A stretch of 64,000 nucleotides of DNA from Alphaproteobacteria bacterium (GTDB lineage: Bacteria; Pseudomonadota; Alphaproteobacteria; UBA828). The position numbers and the translations under genes are program-made. The stretch lies in the NCBI GenBank assembly GCA_022823305.1, contig JAJDXK010000149.1, positions 43,080 to 107,079 of the forward strand, read 5' to 3'. Positions 33,377-41,913 of the stretch are shown piece after piece; position 1 is the stretch's first letter; the number at the start of each line of letters is the position of its first letter. The notes beneath the pieces are model-generated. The model was not told where the DNA came from. It did not search any database and was given only the letters and a program-made list of their open reading frames with translations.

Positions 33377-34645
33377 GTGGACGCCTTCGCCTATCGGGAG
33401 GAGAACGGCCGCCGCGTCCTGCACGCCGAGGGGGTCTCGCTCCCCTCGGTCGCGGTGCGCTTCGGCACGCCCACCTACTGCTATGCGAACGCGGCGCTCG
33501 TCGCCCGCTACCAGGCGCTCGCCGAGGCCGCGCCGCACGCGCTCGTGTTCTACTCGATCAAGGCCAACGACAATCTCGCCGTGATCCGCACCTTCGCCCG
33601 CCTCGGCGCCGGCGCCGACATCATCTCGGGCGGCGAGTTGCGCCGTGCGCTCGGCGCCGGCATCGCGCCGGAGAAGCTGGTGTTCGCCGGCCCCGGCAAG
33701 ACGCGCGACGAGATGGAGCACGCGCTCACCCTCGGAGTCGGCCAGTTCAACGTCGAGTCGCCCGCCGAGCTCGACATGCTGGACGCGGCCGCCCGGGCCG
33801 GAGGCACCCGCGCAAGGGTCGCGCTCCGCGTGAACCCCGATGTCGATGCCGGCACCCACGACAAGATCGCGACCGGCCGGCGCGGCGACAAGTTCGGCAT
33901 CGACGACGGCGAGATCGCGGCGCTCTACGGCAGGGCGGCGGCGTTGGAGGGGATCGAGCCCGTCGGCCTTGCCGTGCACATCGGCTCCCAGCTCACGCGG
34001 CTCGCGCCCTTCGAGGCTGCCTTCGAGCGCCTCATCGCCCTGGTCGACGGCCTGCGCGCGGCCGGCCATGCGGTCGAGCGCATCGGCCTCGGCGGCGGGC
34101 TCGGCGTGCGCTACCGCGACGAGGCACCGCCCGACGTCGCCGCATACGGCGCGCTGGCGGAGCGCGTGCGCCAGCGCCTCGGCGTGACCGTGATGATCGA
34201 GCCCGGCCGCTGGCTGGTGGCGCCGGCGGGCGTGCTGCTGACGCGGGTGATCCTGGTCAAGCAGGCGGGCGAGCGCTCGTGCGCCGTGGTCGACGCCGCC
34301 ATGAACGACCTCATGCGGCCCGCTCTCTACGACGCCTGGCACGCCATCGAGACGGTGGCGGAGGCCGCGCCAGGCGGCGCCACGGTCGAGACCGACATCG
34401 CCGGGCCCGTCTGCGAGAGTGCCGACGTGCTGGGCCGCAGCCGCCGGTTGCCGCCGCTCGCCGCCGGCGATCTGCTGGCGCTGCGCGATGTCGGCGCCTA
34501 CGGCTCGGTGATGGCGTCGACCTACAACAGCCGCCCGCTGCCCGCCGAGGTCATGGTGCGCGGCGACGCGCTTGCCTCCATCCGGCCGCGCCAGGATCAC
34601 GAGGCGCTTCTGGCTCGCGACCTGGTCCCGTCCTGGCTCACTTGA
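33377..34645 (+). CDS. lysA: diaminopimelate decarboxylase
   Basis: PLP enzyme making lysine from meso-diaminopimelate (422 residues). The PLP lysine is in VFYSIKANDN. GLAVHIGSQL, GLGGGLGVRY and ESADVLGRSRRLP mark the barrel and dimer-interface site. Start is GTG at 33377, where the family N-terminus MDAFAYR begins. Last gene of the argH-lptM-lysA group; the downstream DUF3426 gene is convergent. Confidence 0.96.
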   Translation: MDAFAYREENGRRVLHAEGVSLPSVAVRFGTPTYCYANAALVARYQALAEAAPHALVFYSIKANDNLAVIRTFARLGAGADIISGGELRRALGAGIAPEKLVFAGPGKTRDEMEHALTLGVGQFNVESPAELDMLDAAARAGGTRARVALRVNPDVDAGTHDKIATGRRGDKFGIDDGEIAALYGRAAALEGIEPVGLAVHIGSQLTRLAPFEAAFERLIALVDGLRAAGHAVERIGLGGGLGVRYRDEAPPDVAAYGALAERVRQRLGVTVMIEPGRWLVAPAGVLLTRVILVKQAGERSCAVVDAAMNDLMRPALYDAWHAIETVAEAAPGGATVETDIAGPVCESADVLGRSRRLPPLAAGDLLALRDVGAYGSVMASTYNSRPLPAEVMVRGDALASIRPRQDHEALLARDLVPSWLT

Positions 34646-34659
34646 GAGCCGGCCCGCCG

Positions 34660-35307
34660 CTACTCCCGGCCGTCGGCGACGAAGTCGACCGAGAGCTTCG
34701 CCGCGCCTTCAGGCGGGTCTTCCAGCCAGCCCTCGAAGGCGGTCGATTGCCCGCCCTCGAGAACCCGCGAGACGGCTGCGATCGGCCAGCGGTGCAGCTC
34801 GTTGCCCGCCTCGTCCGCCAGCACGGCCTGCAGCGCGGGCAGCGCGCGGGGCCGCCCGATGGCGCTCTCGACGACGCCACGCACGAGCAGGACCGTCCTC
34901 TCGCCCTCCTGAACGCGCTCGGATTGCACGTCTGCAATGCGCAGGCCGTCCGTCAGCGGCACCGCGATCGAGAGACCCACGGCATCGTAGTGGCGCACGG
35001 TGTCCGGCCATGCCTCGACGATCGTGTTGCGCGCGAGCGCGAGCCCGGCGAGCACGACCGCGACGACGAGCCCCGCCGCCGCGAGGCCGATCCAGAGGGA
35101 GGGATCGCGGCGACGCACGGTCGAACCGGGGCGCACGGGCACGTCGATCGGCGTCCCGCCCCAGTCCGCGCGCTCGCGCCGCTTCTTCGGCGGGAACTGA
35201 TCCCAGACATGGCCGCAGCGGACGCAGCGTACCCGGCGCCCGGCTACGCCGAAGGCAGCCGGGTCGACCAGATAGCGCGTGGTGCAGGCGGAGCAGCGTA
35301 TGATCAT
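34660..35307 (-). CDS. zinc-ribbon membrane protein, MJ0042-type finger plus DUF3426
   Basis: A 215-residue protein: an N-terminal zinc ribbon (CSAC at 5-8 and CVRC near 28-31), a basic proline-rich linker, one transmembrane helix (~72-92, IGLAAAGLVVAVVLAGLALA), and a periplasmic DUF3426 beta domain. Function unknown. In many alphaproteobacteria the gene sits beside lysA and ftsEX. Here lysA is present and ftsEX is not. The 170 nt upstream (35308-35477) hold nothing I recognise. Confidence 0.85.
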   Translation of the reverse strand: MIIRCSACTTRYLVDPAAFGVAGRRVRCVRCGHVWDQFPPKKRRERADWGGTPIDVPVRPGSTVRRRDPSLWIGLAAAGLVVAVVLAGLALARNTIVEAWPDTVRHYDAVGLSIAVPLTDGLRIADVQSERVQEGERTVLLVRGVVESAIGRPRALPALQAVLADEAGNELHRWPIAAVSRVLEGGQSTAFEGWLEDPPEGAAKLSVDFVADGRE

Positions 35308-35477
35308 GGGGGAATGAGCGGGTGCCCTCTCTCCGTGTCAGCGCCTGTTGCGCATGTTGCGCGAACTCCGCGACCAAGTCACCGCACGGTCCGTCCTGTC
35401 AAGCCCGCACGGCGCGGTGACTCTCCGGCACGTGCCGGGGGTGCGCGCCCGACGCCGGACCACGGGCTCGCTTCGGC

Positions 35478-36164
35478 ATGACGAGCGCGTCTCCTTCTGC
35501 CGGCCGCCGGGCGCTGCGCATCGCGCGGGTGCCGCTCGCCGCGATCGCGGCGCTTGCGCTGCTCTGGTCCGCCGGGCTCGCCTGGTTTGCGGACACGGCG
35601 GGCGAGGGCACGGAACAGCCGGAGCTTGCCACCGACGCCATCGTCGTGCCCACCGGTGGCTCGGGCAGGCTGGCCGAGGGAATGCGCCTGCTGGAGCACG
35701 GTCTCGCGCATGCTCTCTTCGTGACCGGCGTGGGCGAAGGGGTCGAGCACGCCGAGCTGCGCGAGCGTCACGACCCCGCCCTCTGGGACTGCTGCGTCGA
35801 GCTCGGCTACGAGGCCGAGGACACGCAGGCGAACGCGCGCGAGGCGGCGGCGTGGATGGCCGGCCGCTCCTTCACCAGCCTGCGCCTGGTCACCAGCGGC
35901 TATCACATGCCGCGCGCCATGATGGAGTTCCGAAGCGCAATGCCAAGTGCTACCCTCGTGGCACATCCTGTGTTTCCGGAACACGTCAAGGTCGAGCATT
36001 GGTGGCGCTATCGCGGGACCGCGGGCCTGATCGCAAGCGAGTTCACCAAGTATCTGTGGGCACTGGCGCGGCGCACGTTCGGATTCGGCCTGCGCCGGCC
36101 CACACCCTCGGCAACACGCTCCGCTCGGCCGCGTGCACGGTCGCATTCTATACCTGGGGGGTGA
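35478..36164 (+). CDS. YdcF/ElyC-family (DUF218) protein
   Basis: A 228-residue membrane-anchored protein: one N-terminal helix (~15-38), then the DUF218 domain with TDAIVVPTGGSGRLAEGMRLL, FVTGVG and LVTSGYHMPRAMMEF. E. coli relatives influence envelope integrity and lipid-carrier metabolism. The last ~25 residues are arginine- and serine-rich and non-conserved. They are encoded where the plsC frame already shows a plausible membrane helix, so the true end may have drifted. The stop overlaps the plsC ATG. Confidence 0.85.
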   Translation: MTSASPSAGRRALRIARVPLAAIAALALLWSAGLAWFADTAGEGTEQPELATDAIVVPTGGSGRLAEGMRLLEHGLAHALFVTGVGEGVEHAELRERHDPALWDCCVELGYEAEDTQANAREAAAWMAGRSFTSLRLVTSGYHMPRAMMEFRSAMPSATLVAHPVFPEHVKVEHWWRYRGTAGLIASEFTKYLWALARRTFGFGLRRPTPSATRSARPRARSHSIPGG

Positions 36165-36880
36165 TGATCGGCACCGTCATGGTGCCGATGCTGTTGACGC
36201 CGCGCCCCCTCTTCCGCCGTTTCGTGATCACCTGGTCGGCCGGCAACGGCGTGCTGCTGCGGCTGATCGCGGGCGTCCGCGCGGAGATCCGGAACCGCGA
36301 GCACCGGCCCACGGGCGCAGCCATCATCGCGTCGAAGCACCAGTCGGAATGGGAGGCCCACGTCTTCCTGCACGAGCTCGACGATCCCGCCTACGTCATC
36401 AAGAAGGAGCTCTCCTACGTCCCCGGCTACGGCTGGTTCTCGGCCAAGGTGAACATGATCTTCGTCGACCGCGACGGCGGCGGGAAGTCGCTCCGCGCCC
36501 TCGTCAAGGGCGCGAAGAAGGCCGTCGCGCGCGGCCGGCCGGTGGTGATCTTCCCCGAGGGAACCCGGGTCGAGCCGGGGGGCAAGCTGCCCTATCGGCC
36601 GGGCGTCGCCGCGCTCTACGGCGCCCTCGACGTGCCGGTGGTCCCGGTGGTGCTCAACTCGGGCATGCACTGGCCCAGGGGCTCCTTCAGGCGCTACCCC
36701 GGCACCATCGTCATGGAGTACCTGCCGCCGATTCCGCCCGGCCTGCCGCGCCGGGAGTTCATGGAGCGCCTCGAATCCACCATGGAACAGGCCTCGCAGC
36801 GGCTCTTCGCGGAGCTTTACGGCGACGGGTCGGAGGAGCAGGAACAGCCACAGGCCGAGGCGGCATCGCGCGGCAGCTGA
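36164..36880 (+). CDS. plsC: 1-acyl-sn-glycerol-3-phosphate acyltransferase
   Basis: A 238-residue membrane enzyme making phosphatidic acid. The active-site motif is KHQSEWE, an H-x4-E form in place of the common H-x4-D. VDRDGGGKSL, IFPEGTR and PVVPVVLNSG follow in the family order. The ATG at 36164 (or GTG at 36161) gives a short N-terminus. The frame continues upstream with LRSAACTVAFYTWG, which looks like the family's first helix. Translation may therefore begin earlier, for example GTG at 36056, inside ydcF. Confidence 0.9.
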   Translation: MIGTVMVPMLLTPRPLFRRFVITWSAGNGVLLRLIAGVRAEIRNREHRPTGAAIIASKHQSEWEAHVFLHELDDPAYVIKKELSYVPGYGWFSAKVNMIFVDRDGGGKSLRALVKGAKKAVARGRPVVIFPEGTRVEPGGKLPYRPGVAALYGALDVPVVPVVLNSGMHWPRGSFRRYPGTIVMEYLPPIPPGLPRREFMERLESTMEQASQRLFAELYGDGSEEQEQPQAEAASRGS

Positions 36881-36927
36881 CGCGCCCCGTTCCGACGCCC
36901 ATCGCCTGACCGCACGGTCGCACTGTA

Positions 36928-36956
36928 TTGTATGGAAGGTGCGCTGAAGGTAGACT
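36928..36956 (+). promoter_or_regulatory. candidate promoter for nrdJ
   Basis: TTGTAT (36928-36933), a 17-bp spacer and TAGACT (36951-36956). This gives a ~70-nt leader before the ATG at 37035. The hexamers are weak (three and four of six). Nothing like a cobalamin riboswitch fits in 36881-37034. Confidence 0.3.
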
Positions 36957-37034
36957 GTGCAATTGCCGAAACAAAGGGCGAACAGCGATGTCCGGTGAGC
37001 GGATGGCCCGGGGTGCGGGAGCGACAGGGTCGCC

Positions 37035-40000
37035 ATGACCGAGATGCTGCCGATCTCGTCCCGCATCTGGGACATGAAGTACCGCCTGAAGGCGGCGGAC
37101 GGCACGCCCGTCGACCGCACGATCGAGGACAGCTGGCGGCGGGTGGCCCGCGCGCTCGCCTCGGTCGAGGCGGAGCCCGGTCGCTGGGAGCCCGCCTTCT
37201 ACGAGGCGCTCGAGGGCTTCGGCTTCCTGCCGGCGGGCCGCATTCTCGCCGGCGCCGGCGCCGAGCGGCAGGTCACGCTCTTCAACTGCTTCGTGATGGG
37301 GCGGGTCGGCGACGACATGTCGTCGATCTTCCAGCATCTCAAGGAAGCCGCGCTCACCATGCAGCAGGGCGGCGGCATCGGCTACGACTTCTCGACGCTC
37401 CGGCCCAAGGGGGCACCGGTCAAGGGCGTGGGCGCCGACGCCTCGGGTCCGCTCCCCTTCATGGACGTCTGGGACGCGATGTGCCGGACCATCATGAGCG
37501 CCGGCTTCCGCCGCGGCGCGATGATGGGCTGCCTGCGCTGCGACCACCCGGACATCGAGGACTTCATCGAGGCCAAGCGCGACCCCGGGCGGCTGCGCAT
37601 GTTCAACCTCTCGGTGCTGGTGAGCGACGCCTTCATGCAGGCGGTGAAGGACAACGGGCCGTGGGAGCTTGCCTTCGAGGGCGTCGTCTACCGCACCGTC
37701 TCGGCCCGCGCCTTGTGGGAGCGGATGATCCGCTCCACCTACGCCTACGCCGAGCCCGGCGTGATCTTCATCGACCGCATCAACCGGGCCAACAACCTCG
37801 CCTACTGCGAGGAGATCTTCGCCACCAATCCCTGCATCACGGCCGATAGCTGGATTCAGACATCGAATGGCCCGCGACAGGTCAGGGAACTGGTCGGCCG
37901 ACCCTTTGAAGCCATCGTGAACGGCGCCGTCTCGCAGTCGGACCCGCGCGGCTTTTTCCCGACCGGGCGCCGACAGGTTCTCAACCTGTCGACCGAGGAA
38001 GGCTATCGCCTGAGCCTCACCCCGAATCATCGGGTTCGCCGCGTTACCCGCTCGCTTCGGCGCATGATCGAAACGGAATGGGTCGAGACCCGCCACCTCC
38101 GGCCCGGCGACGAGATCCTGGTCCACGATCACCGCGGCGCGTCCGGCTGGTCCGGCCCCCATACGGAATCCGAAGGTTACCTGATCGGTCTCCTGATCGG
38201 CGACGGGACCTTGAAGGACGATGCCGCCGTCCTCTCCGCGTGGCCGGGTGCCCTGGCGGCAAATGGCGGCTATGACCGTCCGGGGGTGCACGCCGTCATG
38301 GAGGCCGCCCACGACGCGGCGCGAACGCTGCGCCACCGTGCCGATTTCCGCGGCTGGCACGCGATACCCGGCCGCGGCGAATATCGCTTGAAGCTCGGCG
38401 CGCTCAGGCATCTGGCGAACGGCCTCGGCCTCCGGCCCGGCCGCAAGGCGGTCACGACTGCCATGCATCGCACATCCGCCGCCTTCCATGTCGGCTTCCT
38501 TCGTGGACTCTTCGACTCGGATGGCAGCGTGCAGGGCAATCACGGCAAGGGCGTCAGCGTGCGTCTGGCGCAGAGCGACGAGCAGCTCCTGGTCGAGGCT
38601 CAGCGCATGCTCCTGCGCCTGGGCGTCGCCTCGCGCCTGTACCGAAACCGACGAGCCGAAGGCCAAAAATTCCTCCCCGACGGTCGCGGTGGATTGCGTG
38701 AGTACAGTGTCAGGGCCAACCACGAACTCGTCGTCAGCTGCGAGAACATTCTGCGATTTCATCAACTGATCGGGTTCCATGACCGCGACAAGGCGCGAAG
38801 ACTGGAGGTTGCGCTGGCGGGCTATCGCCGACGGCTGAATCGCGAACGCTTCGCGGTCACCGTCCGCGCCCTGGAGCCGATGGACGAAGAGGAGGTCTTC
38901 GACGCGGCAATTCCCGGGGTCAACGCCTTCGATGCCAATGGCCTCGTCGTCCACAATTGCGGCGAGCAGCCGCTGCCGCCCTACGGCGCCTGCCTGCTGG
39001 GCTCGATCAATCTCGCGCACCTGGTGCGGGAGCCCTTCGAGAAGGAGGCCGCCCTCGACCTCGCGGCGCTCGAGGCGCTCGCGGGCACCGCGGTCAGGAT
39101 GCTCGACAACGCGATCGAGTGCTCGCCCTTCCCCCTCGCGGCGCAGCGGGAGGAGGCGCAGGCCAAGCGGCGCATCGGCCTCGGCGTCACCGGGCTCGCC
39201 GACGCCCTCGTCATGTGCCGGGCGCGCTATGGCAGCGAGGCGGCGAACGACCTGATCGACCGGTGGATGGGTACGCTGCAGCGGGCGGCGTACCTGGCCT
39301 CTGCGCGGCTGGCGGCGGAGAAGGGCAGCTTTCCCCTCTACGACCGAGAGCGCTATGGCGAGGGCGAGACGGTGCGCCGCCTCGACGACGACGTGCGCGC
39401 GGAGATCGCGCGCACGGGAATCCGCAATGCGCTGCTGACCTCGGTGGCGCCCACCGGGACGATCTCGCTGCTCGCCGGCAACGTCTCCTCCGGCATCGAG
39501 CCGGTGTTCAGCTACTCCTACACGCGCAACGTGCTGATGCCTGACGGCACGCGCCGGGCGGAGACGGTGGACGACCACGCCGTGCTCCTCTACCGCCGGC
39601 TCAAGGGCGACGCGGCGCCGCTGCCCGACTACTTCGTCGATGCCCAGTCGCTCCGCCCGCGCGACCATCTCACGGTCCAGGCGCGGGTCCAGGCCTTCGT
39701 CGACAGCTCCATCTCCAAGACCATCAACTGCCCGGAGGAGATGGAATTCGGCGACTTCAAGGACGTCTACATGGAGGCCTTCGATCTCGGCTGCAAGGGA
39801 TGCACCACCTACCGGCCCAACCCGGTGACCGGGGCGGTGCTGGAGGCCGCGCCCGGCGGGGCGGAGGGCGAGGGCGTGCAGCAGGTCGGCGATGCGGCGG
39901 CGCCGGCGGGAACGGCCGTCACGACCCTGCCGACCGCGCGGCAGAGCGAGCTGCCGCTGGAGCCGCCGCCTGCGCGGCCCGACGACGCCTTCGAGGCGGG

Positions 40001-40538
40001 TGCCGTGATCCACATGACACAGCCGCTCGAGCGGCCGGAGGCACTGCAGGGCAGCACCTACAAGATCCGCTGGCCGGAGAGCGACCACGCCATCTACATC
40101 ACCATCAACGACATCGTGCGCGACGGGCGCCGCCAGCCCTTCGAGATCTTCATCAACTCGAAGAACACCGAGCACTATGCCTGGACCGTTGCGCTCACGC
40201 GGATGATCAGCGCCGTGTTCCGCCGGGGCGGCGACGTGTCCTTCATCGTGGACGAGCTCAAGGCCGTGTTCGACCCGCGCGGCGGCCAGTGGATGGGGCG
40301 CCACTACGTGCCCTCGATCCTGGCCGCGATCGGCGGCGTGATCGAGCAGCACCTGGTGAGCATCGGCGCGCTCGCGCCGCCGGATGTCGCGTTCGCCCGG
40401 CTGGAGGCAATTCCGGCCGGTGGCGAGGGCACGGCGTCCGCGCCGCCGCGGCTCTGCACGCGCTGCGGGCAGCCGGGCCTGCTGCACCGCGAAGGGTGCG
40501 ACCTCTGCCCCTCCTGCGGCTACTCGAAGTGCGCGTGA
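37035..40538 (+). CDS. nrdJ: adenosylcobalamin-dependent (class II) ribonucleotide reductase, intein-containing
   Basis: The 1167-residue precursor yields a 792-residue reductase after removal of the intein (residues 267-641). The enzyme reduces ribonucleotides to deoxyribonucleotides with a B12-generated thiyl radical. Extein motifs are FNCFVMGRVGDDMSSIF (first redox cysteine region), GGGIGYDFSTLRPKG, then ATNP joined to CGEQPLPPYGACLLGSINL. That junction recreates the NPCGE site whose cysteine carries the radical. Downstream are VAPTGTISLLAGNVSSGIEP and a C-terminal zinc-ribbon-like tail (CTRC...CPSC). The reading frame stays open through the intein. No nrdA/B or nrdD is in the window. Confidence 0.96.
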   Translation: MTEMLPISSRIWDMKYRLKAADGTPVDRTIEDSWRRVARALASVEAEPGRWEPAFYEALEGFGFLPAGRILAGAGAERQVTLFNCFVMGRVGDDMSSIFQHLKEAALTMQQGGGIGYDFSTLRPKGAPVKGVGADASGPLPFMDVWDAMCRTIMSAGFRRGAMMGCLRCDHPDIEDFIEAKRDPGRLRMFNLSVLVSDAFMQAVKDNGPWELAFEGVVYRTVSARALWERMIRSTYAYAEPGVIFIDRINRANNLAYCEEIFATNPCITADSWIQTSNGPRQVRELVGRPFEAIVNGAVSQSDPRGFFPTGRRQVLNLSTEEGYRLSLTPNHRVRRVTRSLRRMIETEWVETRHLRPGDEILVHDHRGASGWSGPHTESEGYLIGLLIGDGTLKDDAAVLSAWPGALAANGGYDRPGVHAVMEAAHDAARTLRHRADFRGWHAIPGRGEYRLKLGALRHLANGLGLRPGRKAVTTAMHRTSAAFHVGFLRGLFDSDGSVQGNHGKGVSVRLAQSDEQLLVEAQRMLLRLGVASRLYRNRRAEGQKFLPDGRGGLREYSVRANHELVVSCENILRFHQLIGFHDRDKARRLEVALAGYRRRLNRERFAVTVRALEPMDEEEVFDAAIPGVNAFDANGLVVHNCGEQPLPPYGACLLGSINLAHLVREPFEKEAALDLAALEALAGTAVRMLDNAIECSPFPLAAQREEAQAKRRIGLGVTGLADALVMCRARYGSEAANDLIDRWMGTLQRAAYLASARLAAEKGSFPLYDRERYGEGETVRRLDDDVRAEIARTGIRNALLTSVAPTGTISLLAGNVSSGIEPVFSYSYTRNVLMPDGTRRAETVDDHAVLLYRRLKGDAAPLPDYFVDAQSLRPRDHLTVQARVQAFVDSSISKTINCPEEMEFGDFKDVYMEAFDLGCKGCTTYRPNPVTGAVLEAAPGGAEGEGVQQVGDAAAPAGTAVTTLPTARQSELPLEPPPARPDDAFEAGAVIHMTQPLERPEALQGSTYKIRWPESDHAIYITINDIVRDGRRQPFEIFINSKNTEHYAWTVALTRMISAVFRRGGDVSFIVDELKAVFDPRGGQWMGRHYVPSILAAIGGVIEQHLVSIGALAPPDVAFARLEAIPAGGEGTASAPPRLCTRCGQPGLLHREGCDLCPSCGYSKCA
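37833..38957 (+). mobile_element. NrdJ intein with LAGLIDADG homing endonuclease
   Basis: In-frame 375-residue intein. Cys1 (codon 37833-37835) begins CITADSWI. Block B has TPNH at intein residues 63-66. The two dodecapeptide motifs LIGLLIGDG (117-125) and LRGLFDSDG (223-231) both keep the acidic residue. The C-terminal block ends FDANGLVVHN with the penultimate His and terminal Asn (38955-38957), and the +1 residue is Cys. All splicing residues and both endonuclease aspartates are intact, so splicing and perhaps homing look possible. Base composition is visibly less GC-skewed than the surrounding extein, consistent with transfer. Confidence 0.96.
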
Positions 40539-40539
40539 G

Positions 40540-40555
40540 GCGCCGGCTCCGGCGC
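40540..40555. terminator. hairpin just after nrdJ
   Basis: GCGCCG (40540-40545), GCTC loop, CGGCGC (40550-40555), starting one base after the nrdJ stop. Short and without a T tract; termination is inferred from position. Confidence 0.35.
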
Positions 40556-40633
40556 GCGGCCTGCGGAGTCCCGCGGCCTGGCGCTTGAACAGGCCGTATT
40601 CGCTGATTACCGTTTGGCGGATCGAGACCTTCC

Positions 40634-41686
40634 ATGGGGGGACGGATGCGGCTCGTTACCCTGGCCGCTTGCGTCGCGGGCGGCATCGCCGTCGCCGTGG
40701 CAGGGTACACCGGCTACTGGTTCATCGCCGCGGGCGAGATCGAGGGCCGGATCGACGCCTGGGCCGAGCGGCAGCGGGCCCAGGGGCTCGAGATCGAGTC
40801 AGGCGGGACGGACGTAGCCGGGTTCCCCTTCCGCTTCGAGGTCTCCCTGCACGAGCCCCGCATCCGCGACACCAGGAACGGCTGGCGCTGGTCTGCCGGC
40901 GGCCTGCGCGCCGAGGCCCTGGCCTGGGACTTCGGCGAGGTCACGGTCTTCCCCGACCGCCGCAATTCGGTCGAGGTGCTTCTCGAGGGTGACCGGTGGC
41001 GCACCATCGACGCCGAGATCGAGGACGGGCGGCTCGTCGTCGGGCTGGACGAGAGCAGGCGCTTCGAGGAGGTCACCGTCGACCTGACCGGGCTCGAGGT
41101 CGTCGGCCTGTGGCCGCAGGGGCCCGCCCGCGTCGGCAGCCTGCAGGCCAACGGCATGTCCCTCGGCGGCGGCGCGGTCGACGACGAGACCCTGCAGACG
41201 ACGATCGCCGTGCGCGACGTCGTGCTCCCCAGCGACCTCGCCGAAGGGCTCGGCGACAGCCTCGCCTTCCTCGACATCGACGCGAGCGTGGTCGGGCCGA
41301 TCCCGAGCGAGCGCGGGACCAGCGAGGCCATCACCGCCTGGCGCGATGCCGGCGGCACGCTGGAGCTGACGGATTTCCGCATCCGCTGGGGACCGCTCGG
41401 GATCGAGTCGAGCGGGACCATCGCGCTCGACGGGGCGATGCGTCCCATCGCCGCGCTCACCGCCGACATCATCGGCTACGGCGACGTCATCGACGCGCTG
41501 ATCATGAGCAACCTGATCCCCCTCGGCGACGCCTTCATCGCCAAGGTCGCCTTCAACATGCTGGCGGAAAAGCCCGAGGACGGCGGCCCTCCGGTGCTGC
41601 GCTCGGTGCCGGTGACGGCGCAGGACGGGATATTGTCGGTGGCGACGGTCAAGGTCGCCGAGCTGCCGCCGCTGCCCCTGGAGTAG
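40634..41686 (+). CDS. DUF2125 domain protein, exported or membrane-anchored
   Basis: A 350-residue protein with an N-terminal hydrophobic segment (~6-30, LVTLAACVAGGIAVAVAGYTGYWF) and a beta-rich DUF2125 body (GTDVAGFPFRFEVSLHEPRI onward). The family is alphaproteobacterial, of unknown function and predicted periplasmic. An internal ATG at 40646 (MRLVTL) is an equally good start. Repeating patterns such as GTIALDG and DGILSVATVKV suggest layered beta structure like AsmA-type lipid-transfer proteins; this is inference. Confidence 0.8.
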   Translation: MGGRMRLVTLAACVAGGIAVAVAGYTGYWFIAAGEIEGRIDAWAERQRAQGLEIESGGTDVAGFPFRFEVSLHEPRIRDTRNGWRWSAGGLRAEALAWDFGEVTVFPDRRNSVEVLLEGDRWRTIDAEIEDGRLVVGLDESRRFEEVTVDLTGLEVVGLWPQGPARVGSLQANGMSLGGGAVDDETLQTTIAVRDVVLPSDLAEGLGDSLAFLDIDASVVGPIPSERGTSEAITAWRDAGGTLELTDFRIRWGPLGIESSGTIALDGAMRPIAALTADIIGYGDVIDALIMSNLIPLGDAFIAKVAFNMLAEKPEDGGPPVLRSVPVTAQDGILSVATVKVAELPPLPLE

Positions 41687-41713
41687 GGCAGAGGACCGGG
41701 TCGCGGGCCTAAA

Positions 41714-41876
41714 GCCCCCACCTCACCCCAGCCCACTCCTCCCCGGCGGGGAGGAGAGGGAGAACGGGCGGCGCCGTCTACGTTCCCCCTCCTCCCCAAG
41801 CCAAGCGAGCGGAGCGAGCGCCCGGCGACTGAGGGATACAAAAAAGTCGGGAGGGGGACAGGGGGAGGTGGGTGCG
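41714..41876. repeat. intergenic inverted-repeat element
   Basis: The gap 41687-41913 contains a nested palindromic block. A C-rich arm begins CCCCCACCTCACCCC near 41714, a strong inner hairpin has CTCCTCCCC (41736-41744) and GGGGAGGAG (41748-41756), and a G-rich arm GGGGGACAGGGGGAGGTGGG ends near 41876. The outer arms are imperfect complements. Dispersed C-rich palindromes of this style are common between genes in high-GC alphaproteobacteria. It may end the DUF2125 transcript on one side and the SDR transcript on the other. Confidence 0.6.
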
Positions 41877-41913
41877 TTCGAGCCGATGTGACCCCGTGTG
41901 GTCGAGTACTGTT

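Noticed and set aside
36920..36970. Possible NrdR box before nrdJ (CACTGTAT half)
   Set aside because: Only one half resembles the consensus; the other half and the required second box at a fixed distance are absent.
36881..37034. Cobalamin riboswitch before the B12-dependent reductase
   Set aside because: The 154-nt gap is too short and lacks the conserved B12-box-like GCCACTG sequence.
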